The notes beneath the pieces are model-generated. The model was not told where the DNA came from, searched no databases, and saw only the letters and a program-made list of their open reading frames with translations. Made by a program: the position numbers and the translations under genes. A DNA stretch of 64,000 bases from an uncultured Bacteroidales bacterium (GTDB taxonomy: Bacteria > Bacteroidota > Bacteroidia > Bacteroidales > Bacteroidaceae): contig CALZJF010000008.1 in NCBI GenBank assembly GCA_945787885.1, positions 1 to 64,000 of the forward strand, in the 5' to 3' direction. This document shows positions 18,584 through 27,954 of the stretch, in pieces. Numbering within the stretch: position 1 is the stretch's first letter; every line of letters begins with the position of its first letter.

Positions 18584-20164
18584 TTATTCTTTCATGCATC
18601 TCTCTATCTTGCACGAGTGCTGCTTGGTCTCCTTGTCGTAATTGATGCCGACGAGAAGCAAATCGCCTGTGTATTCCGCTATCTTCGCAGGATATTCCTT
18701 CCGCTTGATTTGGTCGATGGCAGTGTCGGCGGTGTGGTTGAACTTCAATTCTATGACGAGCGCAGGCTTCTCGACATTGCGGCGCGGAATCATCACAAGG
18801 TCGGCATAGCCCTTGCCCGTGGCATATTCGCGATGGATGATGTACTCATTGCGCGCCCAAATGTAAGCGATAGTAAGCACGCAGGCGAGGGAGTTCTCAT
18901 CGTTATAGGAGAGGATGCTCGTGTGTTCATCGTGCGCAACATCGATAGCCCGTGCCACGGCTTGCTCATTGCCAGCAATGGTGGCTTCGAGAAGGTTCTG
19001 CGAGGCAGTAATGGCATCTACGAGTCTCGTCCATGAGGTGTCTTCCACGGCGTTCAGAAATTCCTCTGCCACCTCCTTGTTTGGCACATAACACTGACGC
19101 ATGTCCTCATCGTAGGCCAAGTAGCCAAGATGTATCAGCACGGTCAGCACATCGTTCTTACTGCGCACGATGCGCATGTCATTCTGGAATTTACTGGTAT
19201 TCACATACACGCGCTCCCCGGCGAGCATACGAACAATGTCATCCTTCAGCCCCTCGAAGTTCATCTCTATGTAAGTCCTTACAGAATCGTAGGCACTCGT
19301 CGTCGTCCAGTAGCTGCCATACGATTCCATATTGATAGCCTTGATGACTGAATAGGGATTGAACATGTGCGATGCCTTGCCGATGCGATACCCATCGTAC
19401 CAGCTTTCCATCTCTGCCATGTCCGCCCCGTGTTTTTTGCAAAGAGACACCACTTCATCGTAAGTAAATCCAAGCGTCGTGGCCATCTTTCCCGGACGAA
19501 TCATCGAGTATTCGCAGAAATTGTTCAACGCCGACTCCGTGTTGTATCGCTTGATGGGCAGAATGCCCGTGAGGTAAGCGGCGGCAAAGACATCGTCTGA
19601 ACCAGAACCCTTAAACAGGCGGCGCAGCAAATCTACGTAGGCCGTCGTGATGTCTTCATCCGTACCCATCTCGCGCAAGATGGCATCCCACTCATCTATA
19701 ATCATCACGAAACGCTCACCCGTAGATTGGTAAACGCGATAGAGGATGTCCATCAGGTCGTCATCTTCTTTTACTATTATTTCAGGAAACACCTCCAGAA
19801 TATCATCTGCCACGTGGTTCTGCATCCTTTTAACGATATCCCTCTCCCCCCTGTATTTGGTGGTGAAGTCAGTCATGTCGATGCTTATCACATAATATTT
19901 ATTGAGATACGCCTCGAACGAAGGGGCGTGCTCCGCCTTCAGTCCGCGGAAAAGCTCACGCGAAGAGCACGATTTGTCATAGTAGGCACACAGCATCTTC
20001 GCTGCCATCGACTTCCCGAAGCGGCGACAGCGCGTCACGCAACTATAGCGGCTCTCCGTGTCTATCGTGGCATTGATGAACGGAATGAGCGAAGTCTTGT
20101 CCACATACTCTTGACGAACGATATTCCTGAAAGCGTTATTACCTTTATTGATATAGATTCCCAT
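18584..20164 (-). CDS. AAA-ATPase_like/PD-(D/E)XK nuclease-like protein, copy 1
   Basis: A 526-residue protein of the Bacteroidetes-expanded AAA-ATPase_like plus PDDEXK_9 architecture. The N-terminal ATPase has a P-loop-like CRRFGKS (46-52) and Walker B RFVMIIDEWDAI (Asp157, Glu158). The C-terminus has a nuclease-fold core: Asp455 in GYADLV, then Glu472-x-Lys474 in IELKFN. The role is not established to my knowledge. The start at 20164 (MGIYINKGNNAF) is shared by all three paralogues. It is tandem with copy 2, 8 bp downstream of it. Residues of about 209-303 are encoded by a block identical to copy 3 (see findings). Confidence 0.88.
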   Translation of the reverse strand: MGIYINKGNNAFRNIVRQEYVDKTSLIPFINATIDTESRYSCVTRCRRFGKSMAAKMLCAYYDKSCSSRELFRGLKAEHAPSFEAYLNKYYVISIDMTDFTTKYRGERDIVKRMQNHVADDILEVFPEIIVKEDDDLMDILYRVYQSTGERFVMIIDEWDAILREMGTDEDITTAYVDLLRRLFKGSGSDDVFAAAYLTGILPIKRYNTESALNNFCEYSMIRPGKMATTLGFTYDEVVSLCKKHGADMAEMESWYDGYRIGKASHMFNPYSVIKAINMESYGSYWTTTSAYDSVRTYIEMNFEGLKDDIVRMLAGERVYVNTSKFQNDMRIVRSKNDVLTVLIHLGYLAYDEDMRQCYVPNKEVAEEFLNAVEDTSWTRLVDAITASQNLLEATIAGNEQAVARAIDVAHDEHTSILSYNDENSLACVLTIAYIWARNEYIIHREYATGKGYADLVMIPRRNVEKPALVIELKFNHTADTAIDQIKRKEYPAKIAEYTGDLLLVGINYDKETKQHSCKIERCMKE

Positions 20165-20172
20165 AGTTGTAT

Positions 20173-21753
20173 TTACACCTTTACCATTCTCTCTATCTTG
20201 CACGAATGCTGCTTGGTCTCCTTGTCGTAATTGATGCCGACAAGAAGCAAATCGCCTGTGTATTCAGCTATCTTCGCAGGATATTGCTTTCGCTTGATTT
20301 GGTCGATGGCGGTGTCGGCGGTGTGGTTGAACTTCAATTCTATGATGAGCGCAGGCTTCTCGACATTGCGACGAGGAATCATCACAAGGTCAGCATAGCC
20401 CTTGCCCGTGGCATATTCGCGGTGGATGATGTACTCATTGCGCGCCCAGATGTAAGCCACGGTCAGGACGCAGGCGAGGGAGTTCTCATCATTATAGGAG
20501 AGGATGCTCGTGTGCTCATCGTGTGCTACGTCAATGGCTTTTGAGACAGCTTCTTCATTGCCAGCAATGGTGGCTTCGAGAAGGTTCTGCGAGGCTGTAA
20601 TGGCATCTACGAGCCTTGTCCATGAGGTGTCTTCCACGGCATTCAGAAATTCCTCCGCCACCTCCTTGTTCGGCATATAGCATTCCTGCGCATCTTCATC
20701 GTAAGCCAAGTAGCCAAGATGTATCAACACGGTCAGCACATCGTTCTTACTCCTCACGATGCGCATGTCATTCTGGAATTTGCTGGTATTCACATACACG
20801 CGCTCCCCGGCGAGCATTCGGATGATGTCGTCCTTCAGGCCCTCGAAGTTCATCTGTATGTAGGTGATGACGGAATCGTAGGCCCCCGTCGTCGTCCAAT
20901 AGCTGCGACACGAACGCCGCTGCAGGGCCTTCATCACGGAATAAGGGTTGTAGATAGAAGTTTCACAGCCTATTTTATAACCATCATACCACAGTTTCAG
21001 ACTTTCCATCGAGGCTCCATGCCGTTCTGCCAATCTTTGCACCTCCTCATTCGTAAACCCGTAGCAAGAGGCCAGAAAAGCAGGGTCAATCATTGAGTAT
21101 TCGCAGAAATTGTTCAACGCCGATTCCGTGTTGTATTTCTTAATCGGCAGAATGCCCGTGAGGTAGGCGGCGGCAAAGACATCGTCTGAACCGGAACCCT
21201 TAAACAGACGGCGCAGCAAATCTACGTAGGCCGTCGTGATGTCGTCATCCGTACCCATCTCACGCAAGATGGCATCCCACTCATCTATAATCATCACGAA
21301 ACGCTCACCAGTAGATTGGTAAACGCGATAGAGGATGTCCATCAGGTCGTCATCATCTTGTTTGCTGATTTGTGGAAATTCTGCCAGAACATCATTTATC
21401 ACACGGTTCTGCATCCTTTTAACGATGTCCCTCTCCCTTCGATATTTGGTAGTGAAGTCAGTCATGTCGATGCTTATCACATAATATTTATTGAGATACG
21501 CCTCGAACGAAGGGGCGTGCTCCGCCTTCAGTCCGCGGAAAAGCTCACGCGAAGAGCACGATTTGTCATAGTAGGCGCAGAGCATCTTCGCCGCCATCGA
21601 CTTCCCGAAACGGCGGCAGCGAGTCACGCAACTGTAGCGGTTCTCCGTGTCTATCGTGGCATTGATGAGCGGAATGAGCGAAGTCTTATCCACATACTCT
21701 TGACGAACGATGTTTCTGAAAGCGTTATTACCTTTATTGATATAGATTCCCAT
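20173..21753 (-). CDS. AAA-ATPase_like/PD-(D/E)XK nuclease-like protein, copy 2
   Basis: A 526-residue paralogue, almost identical to copy 1 in its N-terminal ATPase and C-terminal nuclease parts, with the same CRRFGKS, MIIDEWDAI and IELKFN motifs. The middle differs: MIDPAFLASCYGFTNEEV and WYDGYKIGCETSIYNPYSV replace the MIRPGKMATTLGFTYDEV type of copies 1 and 3. An in-frame extension to 21855 is judged non-coding because the paralogues start at MGIYINK. It has its own promoter and is probably co-transcribed with copy 1 downstream. Confidence 0.88.
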   Translation of the reverse strand: MGIYINKGNNAFRNIVRQEYVDKTSLIPLINATIDTENRYSCVTRCRRFGKSMAAKMLCAYYDKSCSSRELFRGLKAEHAPSFEAYLNKYYVISIDMTDFTTKYRRERDIVKRMQNRVINDVLAEFPQISKQDDDDLMDILYRVYQSTGERFVMIIDEWDAILREMGTDDDITTAYVDLLRRLFKGSGSDDVFAAAYLTGILPIKKYNTESALNNFCEYSMIDPAFLASCYGFTNEEVQRLAERHGASMESLKLWYDGYKIGCETSIYNPYSVMKALQRRSCRSYWTTTGAYDSVITYIQMNFEGLKDDIIRMLAGERVYVNTSKFQNDMRIVRSKNDVLTVLIHLGYLAYDEDAQECYMPNKEVAEEFLNAVEDTSWTRLVDAITASQNLLEATIAGNEEAVSKAIDVAHDEHTSILSYNDENSLACVLTVAYIWARNEYIIHREYATGKGYADLVMIPRRNVEKPALIIELKFNHTADTAIDQIKRKQYPAKIAEYTGDLLLVGINYDKETKQHSCKIERMVKV

Positions 21754-21797
21754 GACGACGTAGCCAACTGCAGGAGAGATATGCCTACAATTTGCCA

Positions 21798-21805
21798 CAA
21801 AAATA
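21798..21805 (-). promoter_or_regulatory. Putative promoter of AAA copy 2
   Basis: Minus-strand TATTTTTG matches TAnnTTTG, 45 bp upstream of the start at 21753. Copy 3 has the same word at the same relative place. Confidence 0.6.
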
Positions 21806-22259
21806 ACAATAAATATTGAGATAAAAGTCCACGGCAGCAAAAAAATCGATTCCATGACAGAAAACGCCCGTCAGATGCGCGATATGGGGGACTATAAGAC
21901 AGTATGTCCATCAACATAGCTGGCGCACACCGAAGCCCCGGCCTACTGCCTGCGCACGCATGTGCGGAGAGGAGTTGCTATATGGAATGTCGAAGACTCT
22001 AACATCTTGCCGCCTTCAGAGTGCTAATCATTGTCAACATTCAGACTGAAGAACGGCCATTCTTCCCCGTCCCAACCTCCGAAAATCCCCATCGTTTCAA
22101 AAATTTTTCCGCACTCGCATTTGAGCGGTGCAGGGCCGTCAGAAATTAGCGCAAGAGTTGCGCCTCAACTCGCCTTGTCTAATATTCGCGGAAAAGCCTG
22201 TTTGACCCCTTGCCTTGCTATCCGTCACCCTCGAAAACCCTGCTCCGGACAGGCGAGGA

Positions 22260-22425
22260 GTGTGCCACTGGGGGAAAGTACTGAACCTTGCAACCATTCC
22301 TCAGAACTTCCGCCTCGCAAGTGACCACTTACGCCCCTCCAAGTAATCATTTCTGCCCCCAAAAGTCGTCAATTATACCCCTCAAAGTGGTCAGTTTTCG
22401 ACGAAAAACACTGACGGAAACAGGA
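22260..22425 (+). repeat. 22-bp-period palindrome array, locus B (four units)
   Basis: Aligned unit positions are 22322, 22344, 22366 and 22388, an exact 22-bp period. Cores are AAGTGACCACTT, AAGTAATCATTT, AAAGTCGTCAATT and AAAGTGGTCAGTTT, with a CCCC-rich spacer between them. The left flank (TCAGAACTTCCGCCTCGC) and the tail (CGACGAAA) match the other loci. Confidence 0.85.
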
Positions 22426-22620
22426 AATTCTCCGTCGAAGAAGGGAGGAAACGAGGGCAAGGACAGCAATTTTCAAGCAAAAACGGGTGGGAAAGCTTGG
22501 AGGAATCTGCCTAAAACGCCTGTTCCAATCACTTTTTCCTGCATTCCGAGGCAATTTCTCTCCACTCGGGGAGGAAAACCCGACATGGCCTGATTGCACG
22601 GTTCACGGCTTTTTGTGTTT

Positions 22621-22811
22621 AGGTAGGTTCTATCAATTAGCTTGCGATGTATTTGCGACTATCGTGCCGTAGGTTTTTGTCTTTCACGAGGGAGCGTAGC
22701 GGGCTACGTGACTGAATGAAAGACAAAAACCTACGGTGCGAGAGGCGTGAAGACATCCAAGCAAGACAGAAACACAGCCTTACATTGAAAACTAATTTAT
22801 AGAACCCACCT
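22621..22811 (+). mobile_element. 191-bp MITE-like foldback element, copy M1
   Basis: Ends in inverted repeats, AGGTAGGTTCTAT on the left and ATAGAACCCACCT on the right (one change), extending through CAATTAG/CTAATTT. The interior is a nearly perfect hairpin: GTAGGTTTTTGTCTTTCA pairs with its complement before GTGCGAGAGG, with CGTAGCGGGCTACG at the apex. It carries no coding frame. Copies of identical length occur at 34138, 47901 and 51668. Confidence 0.85.
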
Positions 22812-23046
22812 TTAATGAGCGTTAAGCGGACGGAAGAGCTCACAGGATTCCCCCTGAAAGGTCAGGCATACGTCCCTCTTCGCGCTGACCTCCGCCTTGC
22901 CTTTGCCTAAAGCGAAGCGAGCAAAATGCCCTTCAGAAACAAGAATCCAGTCACTTTAAGCAAGCCGAAATAGCAAAAAAGCCACGCAAAAGCGCTATTT
23001 TCAAAAAAACTCACTGCAAAAACTTGCACACTCACCCGAAACGCCC

Positions 23047-23055
23047 TACCTTTGC
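23047..23055 (+). promoter_or_regulatory. Promoter of tRNA-Glu
   Basis: TACCTTTGC fits TAnnTTTGC, with CTTG 20 bp upstream, about 63 bp before the tRNA. Confidence 0.6.
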
Positions 23056-23118
23056 ACTCGCAAATCAGCCACTGACGCTGCGCAAAGCAAAGGACAGCAA
23101 AGAGGCAGAGACCGCAAT

Positions 23119-23190
23119 GGTCCCTTCGTCTATCGGTTAGGACGAGAGATTTTCATTCTCTAAAGAGGGGTTCGATTCCCCTAGGGACTA
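23119..23190 (+). tRNA. tRNA-Glu (anticodon TTC)
   Basis: A full cloverleaf: 7-bp acceptor GGTCCCT/AGGGACT (G-U at the end), D-arm with TATCGGTTAGGA, anticodon stem AGAGA/TCTCT enclosing TTTTCAT (anticodon TTC), and T-arm GGGGTTCGATTCCCC. Discriminator A is followed by an encoded CCA (23191-23193). Confidence 0.95.
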
Positions 23191-23193
23191 CCA

Positions 23194-23534
23194 ACATACT
23201 TGCAAAAGTATAGCAACGCTCAGGAAGCCAAGGCAGAAAAGACCGCCGACAGAGAGCTTCCGGTAAGGATTAAAGGTGAAAGATTCAGTGGGCCTTCGCA
23301 CAGCACACGGGTTTTTCTCTTTTATTCTTTATATACGCGCGTTGCGCAAGCGAACATCAGCTTGCAAGCGGGCAGAACGTGCAGGAAACTTAGCGCGCAG
23401 CGTCGGGATGACGCCCATTTTCCTCCTTGCTAACGCCTGGCACTGACTACCCCACCCCTCTCTCTTCAAAATCTATTGTATCACCTTCCCCCCTTCCACA
23501 CATCGCGGGGATTACATTATCATTCCAAACAACA
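23194..23534. other. Intergenic region between tRNA-Glu and rpsT
   Basis: 341 bp with no gene seen. It contains a small hairpin (GCAAGC/GCTTGC near 23348-23366) that could be part of the rpsT leader. No confident promoter word is seen near rpsT. Confidence 0.5.
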
Positions 23535-23789
23535 ATGGCAAACCACAAATCATCTGTAAAGCGCATCCGCCAGACTGCCGCTCGTCGTCTCCACAACCGT
23601 TACTATGCAAAGACCATGCGTAATGCCGTACGCAAGCTCCGCGCTACCACCGACAAGGCTACTGCCGTAGAGATGCTCCCCAAGGTACAGAAGATGCTCG
23701 ACAAGCTCGCCAAGAACAATACGATTCACAAGAACAAGGCTTCGAACATCAAGAGCAGCCTCATGCTCCACGTCAACAGCCTTGCCTAA
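23535..23789 (+). CDS. rpsT: 30S ribosomal protein S20
   Basis: An 84-residue, strongly basic S20 with the family pattern [30 protein letters not shown] and the C-terminal [20 protein letters not shown]20 binds 16S rRNA early in 30S assembly. The ATG at 23535 gives the conserved N-terminus; the open frame continues upstream but is not homologous. It is a single-gene unit followed by a terminator. Confidence 0.97.
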   Translation: MANHKSSVKRIRQTAARRLHNRYYAKTMRNAVRKLRATTDKATAVEMLPKVQKMLDKLAKNNTIHKNKASNIKSSLMLHVNSLA

Positions 23790-23891
23790 TGATAAGCCTG
23801 CTCGCACAGGCTTTATATATAAAGCAAACAGGCAGGCAAAAGAGAGCATGCGCCTGACAACATGAGCGCAAAAACTCTTAAAATGAGCCAT

Positions 23892-23926
23892 AACGGAGTC
23901 CAACATACGTTGGGTTCCGTTTTTTT
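23892..23926 (+). terminator. Terminator downstream of rpsT
   Basis: Stem AACGGAGTCCAAC (23892-23904) with GTTGGGTTCCGTT (23909-23921), with two non-canonical or G-U positions, followed by a run of T. A weaker hairpin (AAGCCTG/CAGGCTT, 23794-23813) directly follows the rpsT stop. Confidence 0.82.
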
Positions 23927-24014
23927 GCGCAATTTTGCAACTGTTCCGAGTTTATGCCCAATGGGCCATACGCCCCGCAGCAACTCGCACCTCACCGAAA
24001 ACACATCCTGAAAC

Positions 24015-25055
24015 ATGGAAGACACATTCGACATCAGAAGCAGCCAGAACACGCCGAACAAGTCAGACCGCGACTTCGAGAACGCCCTCCGTCCGCTTGC
24101 CTTCTCAGACTTCACGGGGCAGAAGAAGGTGGTGGAAAACCTTCAGGTGTTCGTGGAAGCAGCACGACGCCGAGGCGAACCCTTGGACCACACGCTCCTG
24201 CATGGGCCTCCGGGACTGGGAAAAACCACACTCTCGAATATCATCGCCAACGAACTGGGCGTGGGCTTCAAGCTCACCAGCGGCCCTGTGCTTGACAAGC
24301 CGGGCGACTTGGCCGGACTCCTCACATCGCTCGAAACGAACGACGTGCTCTTCATCGACGAAATTCATCGCCTCAGCCCCGTCGTAGAGGAATATCTCTA
24401 TTCTGCCATGGAGGACTACCGCATCGACATCATGATCGACAAGGGTCCGGCGGCGAGGAGCATCCAAATTGACCTCAATCCCTTCACACTCGTGGGGGCC
24501 ACCACGCGCAGCGGACTGCTGACCGCACCGCTCCGCGCACGCTTCGGCATCAATCTGCATCTGGAATACTACGATGCGGAGACGCTGACCACCATCGTCC
24601 GGCGCTCGGCAAGCATCCTCGGCGTGAAAATCGATCCCAAGGCGGCGGCAGAGATTGCTGGACGCAGCCGCGGCACGCCGCGTATTGCCAATGCCCTGCT
24701 GCGCCGCGTCAGAGACTTTGCACAGGTGAAGGGCAACGGCGACATCGACACTGCCATAGCGCGCTATAGCTTAGAGGCCCTGAACATCGACAAATATGGC
24801 CTCGACGAGATTGACAACAAGATTCTGACAACGATTATCGACAAATTCAAGGGCGGCCCCGTGGGCATCACCACCATCGCCACCGCCATCGGCGAAGATG
24901 CCGGCACCGTAGAAGAGGTCTATGAGCCTTTCCTCATCAAGGAGGGATTTATACGCCGCACGCCGCGAGGACGCGAAGTGACTGAACTCGCCTACGAGCA
25001 CCTGGGACGCAGCATTATCAGCAATCGCGAACCCGGACAGGGCTACCTGTTCTGA
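24015..25055 (+). CDS. ruvB: Holliday junction branch migration ATPase RuvB
   Basis: A 346-residue RuvB, the hexameric motor of the RuvABC resolvasome. Motifs are [19 protein letters not shown], Walker [12 protein letters not shown] (about 63-73), Walker [18 protein letters not shown], sensor [18 protein letters not shown], and the winged-helix end [21 protein letters not shown]. Length is normal. The start is the ATG before EDTFDIRSS. Four glycosyltransferase genes follow, the first only 36 bp away. Confidence 0.97.
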   Translation: MEDTFDIRSSQNTPNKSDRDFENALRPLAFSDFTGQKKVVENLQVFVEAARRRGEPLDHTLLHGPPGLGKTTLSNIIANELGVGFKLTSGPVLDKPGDLAGLLTSLETNDVLFIDEIHRLSPVVEEYLYSAMEDYRIDIMIDKGPAARSIQIDLNPFTLVGATTRSGLLTAPLRARFGINLHLEYYDAETLTTIVRRSASILGVKIDPKAAAEIAGRSRGTPRIANALLRRVRDFAQVKGNGDIDTAIARYSLEALNIDKYGLDEIDNKILTTIIDKFKGGPVGITTIATAIGEDAGTVEEVYEPFLIKEGFIRRTPRGREVTELAYEHLGRSIISNREPGQGYLF

Positions 25056-25091
25056 AAAAAAAATCTTCCCTACTCATCTTCCCCCTCACCC

Positions 25092-26003
25092 ATGAACCGC
25101 ATAGCTCACTTAGCACGAAAAGTTGCACTCGCCATCATAGAAACTCCCAAATTCTTCTTTCCGCCAAAAAAAATTCGCCTCGGCATGACGCTTTTGGTAA
25201 AGAACGAGGCTGACATTCTGGAGACCAACCTACGCTTCCACCGCGCCATGGGGGTGGACTTCTTTATCGTCACCGACAACAACTCTACGGATGCCACGCC
25301 GGAAATCATCGAACGCTATCAGCAAAAGGGATGGATAAAGGCATACATCAGAGAGACGGATTCGGGCTACGAACAGAAGAAATGGGTAGATCGGATGACT
25401 TGGATGGCGAAGCGCAAGTATGATGCCGACTGGATCATCAATGCCGATGCCGACGAACTATGGTATGCGCCTTCGGGCAGCCTGAAACACGAGATGGCAG
25501 CAGCCGGCCTCCACAATGTCTTGCGCTGTCAGCCCCTCAACGTCTATCCCGAAGAGGGGAAACCCCTACAGGAGTGGAACCGCGTCATCAGGCAAGTAGA
25601 AGACGCAGAACGCTTCAATCTGTCTCGATTCACGATATTCTCACGCCAAAGGCCAAAGGTGGCACACCGAGCCGCAGGTTATATACAAATATCCTTTGGC
25701 AATCACAAGGTGACGATGTTTCCTTTCTGCCGAAAGACGGCAGACATTCGCATCTATCACTACAACTGCCGCGGCAAAGACAAGTTTATGGAGAAGGCCA
25801 TCAACGGCGGCAAAGAGTTGGAGACTCATCAGGGAAAACACGGCGGACGACACTGGAGATTCTTCTATGAACTCTACAAAGAGGGAAAACTGGAGGCGGA
25901 ATATGACCGCGTGGTCGGCACAAACTGCCTCGACGAACTCGAACGCGAAGGCTATCTCTGCGAAGACAACACGATGCCAGACTTCTTCAGAACCATGTCC
26001 TAA
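25092..26003 (+). CDS. Glycosyltransferase, family 2 type (Glyco_tranf_2_4-like)
   Basis: A 303-residue protein. After a basic N-terminus it shows MTLLVKNEADILETNLRFH, FFIVTDNNSTDATPEII, then INADADELWY with the metal-binding DADE motif, and RIYHYNCRGKDKFMEK later. This pattern fits family 2-like enzymes that act in surface glycan synthesis. It is the first of four consecutive glycosyltransferase genes. Donor and acceptor are unknown. Confidence 0.85.
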   Translation: MNRIAHLARKVALAIIETPKFFFPPKKIRLGMTLLVKNEADILETNLRFHRAMGVDFFIVTDNNSTDATPEIIERYQQKGWIKAYIRETDSGYEQKKWVDRMTWMAKRKYDADWIINADADELWYAPSGSLKHEMAAAGLHNVLRCQPLNVYPEEGKPLQEWNRVIRQVEDAERFNLSRFTIFSRQRPKVAHRAAGYIQISFGNHKVTMFPFCRKTADIRIYHYNCRGKDKFMEKAINGGKELETHQGKHGGRHWRFFYELYKEGKLEAEYDRVVGTNCLDELEREGYLCEDNTMPDFFRTMS

Positions 26004-26029
26004 TCCTGCCCAACCCGTATTCTCGCTCC

Positions 26030-26968
26030 ATGAAACACGCGTACCTCATCATCGCACACCATGAATGGGAGATTCTGCGAACTCTCCTCACGATGCTTGA
26101 CGATGACCGAAACGACATCTACCTGCACATTGACCGCCGTGCAACGGCATTGATGCAGCAGGTGGATGGCCTACGCCTCTGCCATTCGCCCATACATCGC
26201 ATCCAGCAGCCCATTGAAACCCGTTGGGGCAACTTCAGCCAGGTAGAAACGGAACTACTGCTCTTCGAAGCTGCCCTGCGGAACGGACCGTACGCCTACT
26301 ATCATCTGCTATCGGGCGTAGATTTGCCACTGAAAAGCCAAGACGAGATACACCAATTCTTCGAAGAGAACAGCGAACTGGAGTTTGTGGAATACCTGCC
26401 CGAAGACGTTCATGACAAAGAATGCCGAAAACGCACGATGTTCTACTATGTCTTCAACGACCAGAAGAAGCGGCAGAAAGACACGCGCCAGGCCCTGCTG
26501 ACGCTGAACCGAAACATCATCCTGGGACTTCAGAAGGCACTGCACATTCACCGCAAGCCCATCACCTCGCTCCGCAAAGGCTCCAACTGGGTCAGCATCA
26601 CTCAAGGCTTTTGCGAATACCTCGTCAGCAAGCAGCATTCGCCTGCCATCAGACGTTTCCGCTACACCCTCTGCCCCGATGAGTTGTTCGTCCAGACTCT
26701 ACTCATGGCTTCGCCCTTCAAAGATCATATCGCACAGATAGCAGGGGGAAACGCGCGGAAAATAGACTGGCAACGGGGCAGCCCCTACACATGGCAAGAT
26801 GGGGATTTCGAGGAGCTTATCAATTCTGACCGCCTCTTTGCCAGAAAATTCTCATCGGCCGACAGCCGCATCATACAGCGAATCTATCAGCACATCATGG
26901 GAGAAACTCACGATGCGAAATTCTGCCATACGAATACGACTATTGAAAAAAGGAACATTGACTCATGA
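26030..26968 (+). CDS. GT14-like beta-N-acetylglucosaminyl/xylosyl-transferase (core-2/I-branching type)
   Basis: A 312-residue protein with the GT14 opening MKHAYLIIAHHEWEILRTLL and DIYLHIDRRA. It also has YYHLLSGVDLPLKSQDEIHQFF and GSNWVSITQGFCEYLV with CPDELFVQTLL. These match bacterial relatives of beta-1,6-N-acetylglucosaminyltransferases, which work without a DxD motif. It is the second gene of the glycan cassette and overlaps the next gene by 4 bases, indicating translational coupling. Confidence 0.88.
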   Translation: MKHAYLIIAHHEWEILRTLLTMLDDDRNDIYLHIDRRATALMQQVDGLRLCHSPIHRIQQPIETRWGNFSQVETELLLFEAALRNGPYAYYHLLSGVDLPLKSQDEIHQFFEENSELEFVEYLPEDVHDKECRKRTMFYYVFNDQKKRQKDTRQALLTLNRNIILGLQKALHIHRKPITSLRKGSNWVSITQGFCEYLVSKQHSPAIRRFRYTLCPDELFVQTLLMASPFKDHIAQIAGGNARKIDWQRGSPYTWQDGDFEELINSDRLFARKFSSADSRIIQRIYQHIMGETHDAKFCHTNTTIEKRNIDS

Positions 26969-27918
26969 ATTCCCCCACCATCTCCATCATCACGCCAGTC
27001 TATCAGGCAGAAGCCGACCTCCCCGCTTGTCTTGACAGCATTCTCGCACAGACATTTACGGACTTCGAACTCCTGCTGATTGACGATGAAAGCACAGACC
27101 GTTCAGGCGAAATCTGCGATGAATATGCCGCACGCGACCCGCGCATCAGAGTGATTCACCAACAGAACGGAGGCGTATCAAAAGCCAGGAACCAAGGCCT
27201 TAGGCTGGCAAGAGGGCAATGGATAACCTTCATCGATGCCGATGACACGATTTCACCCAACTATCTTGCCGCCATAAAAGAGACTGACGCCGACATGATT
27301 ATATTAGAAGCGGCAGAGGCCTACTCCGATGGGCGCATCATTCCCCTTGAAACGGCTGACCTGAATGCCACGGGAAACTGCATACCCCGAAAGGCAGGAC
27401 AACAGATTCACCTGCTACTTCTCCGATTGGCCAGCGCAAAAATCATCAAACGCGCCTGCTTGGAAGGCATGAAATTCCAAATCGGACAGAAATTGGGGGA
27501 AGATACGGAGTTCATGCTACGCTGCTACAAACGCATCAGCAGCATCAGAACCTTGTCGGGACACTGCTACTACTGGCGACAACACGACATTTCTATCAAG
27601 AAGAAATACGCACATTCGCCCAGACATTCTGCCCGTTCGCTCAAGAACATCTATAAAGCCTACAAGCTACTGGGCGAAAGAAACACGGAGTTTGAGCTCT
27701 GCCTGCTCTGCCTATTCCTCCATGTGACAGACCGCTCAAACATGTATGAGGTGAACAAGGACTGGTTCAAGGACGAAACCATAAAAAAGATAAAGCACAA
27801 CATCACAAAAAGCGGAAAGAAGCTCCCCTGGTCGTACAAGCGGAGGCAACTCCACGCTTGGACCATCTACCACACACTCCATCCTTTCAAATATCTCAAA
27901 CGGCTGGCCATGGGATAG
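26965..27918 (+). CDS. Family 2 glycosyltransferase
   Basis: A 317-residue GT2 enzyme: PTISIITPVYQAEADLPACLDSIL, LLLIDDESTDRSGEICDEY, VSKARNQGLRLARG and FIDADD, the metal-binding site, all in the first 100 residues. The C-terminal third is helical and basic, suited to peripheral membrane attachment. The start ATG overlaps the stop of the GT14 gene. Its sugar specificity cannot be assigned. Confidence 0.92.
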   Translation: MNSPTISIITPVYQAEADLPACLDSILAQTFTDFELLLIDDESTDRSGEICDEYAARDPRIRVIHQQNGGVSKARNQGLRLARGQWITFIDADDTISPNYLAAIKETDADMIILEAAEAYSDGRIIPLETADLNATGNCIPRKAGQQIHLLLLRLASAKIIKRACLEGMKFQIGQKLGEDTEFMLRCYKRISSIRTLSGHCYYWRQHDISIKKKYAHSPRHSARSLKNIYKAYKLLGERNTEFELCLLCLFLHVTDRSNMYEVNKDWFKDETIKKIKHNITKSGKKLPWSYKRRQLHAWTIYHTLHPFKYLKRLAMG

Positions 27919-27954
27919 GCCCACGACCTAACGCCCCACCAAATACGACAACAA

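Larger units (their letters stand above)
21754..23118. other. Long gene-poor region upstream of AAA copies 1-2
   Basis: 1,365 bp without a convincing gene. From left to right: a short leader resembling that of AAA copy 3 (CAGGAGAGAT near 21771 and 30953), unassigned sequence at about 21860-22260, the palindrome array B, unassigned sequence, a 191-bp foldback element, and the tRNA-Glu promoter. Small open frames here have no recognisable homology. Confidence 0.6.

Noticed and set aside
18584..20164. Transposase or insertion sequence for the tandem AAA genes
   Set aside because: Motifs are those of a P-loop ATPase with a PD-(D/E)XK-like C-terminus; no terminal inverted repeats flank the genes.
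22288..22593. Small ORF of 101 codons in the gene-poor region
   Set aside because: It runs through array B and has no recognisable homology or good start context.
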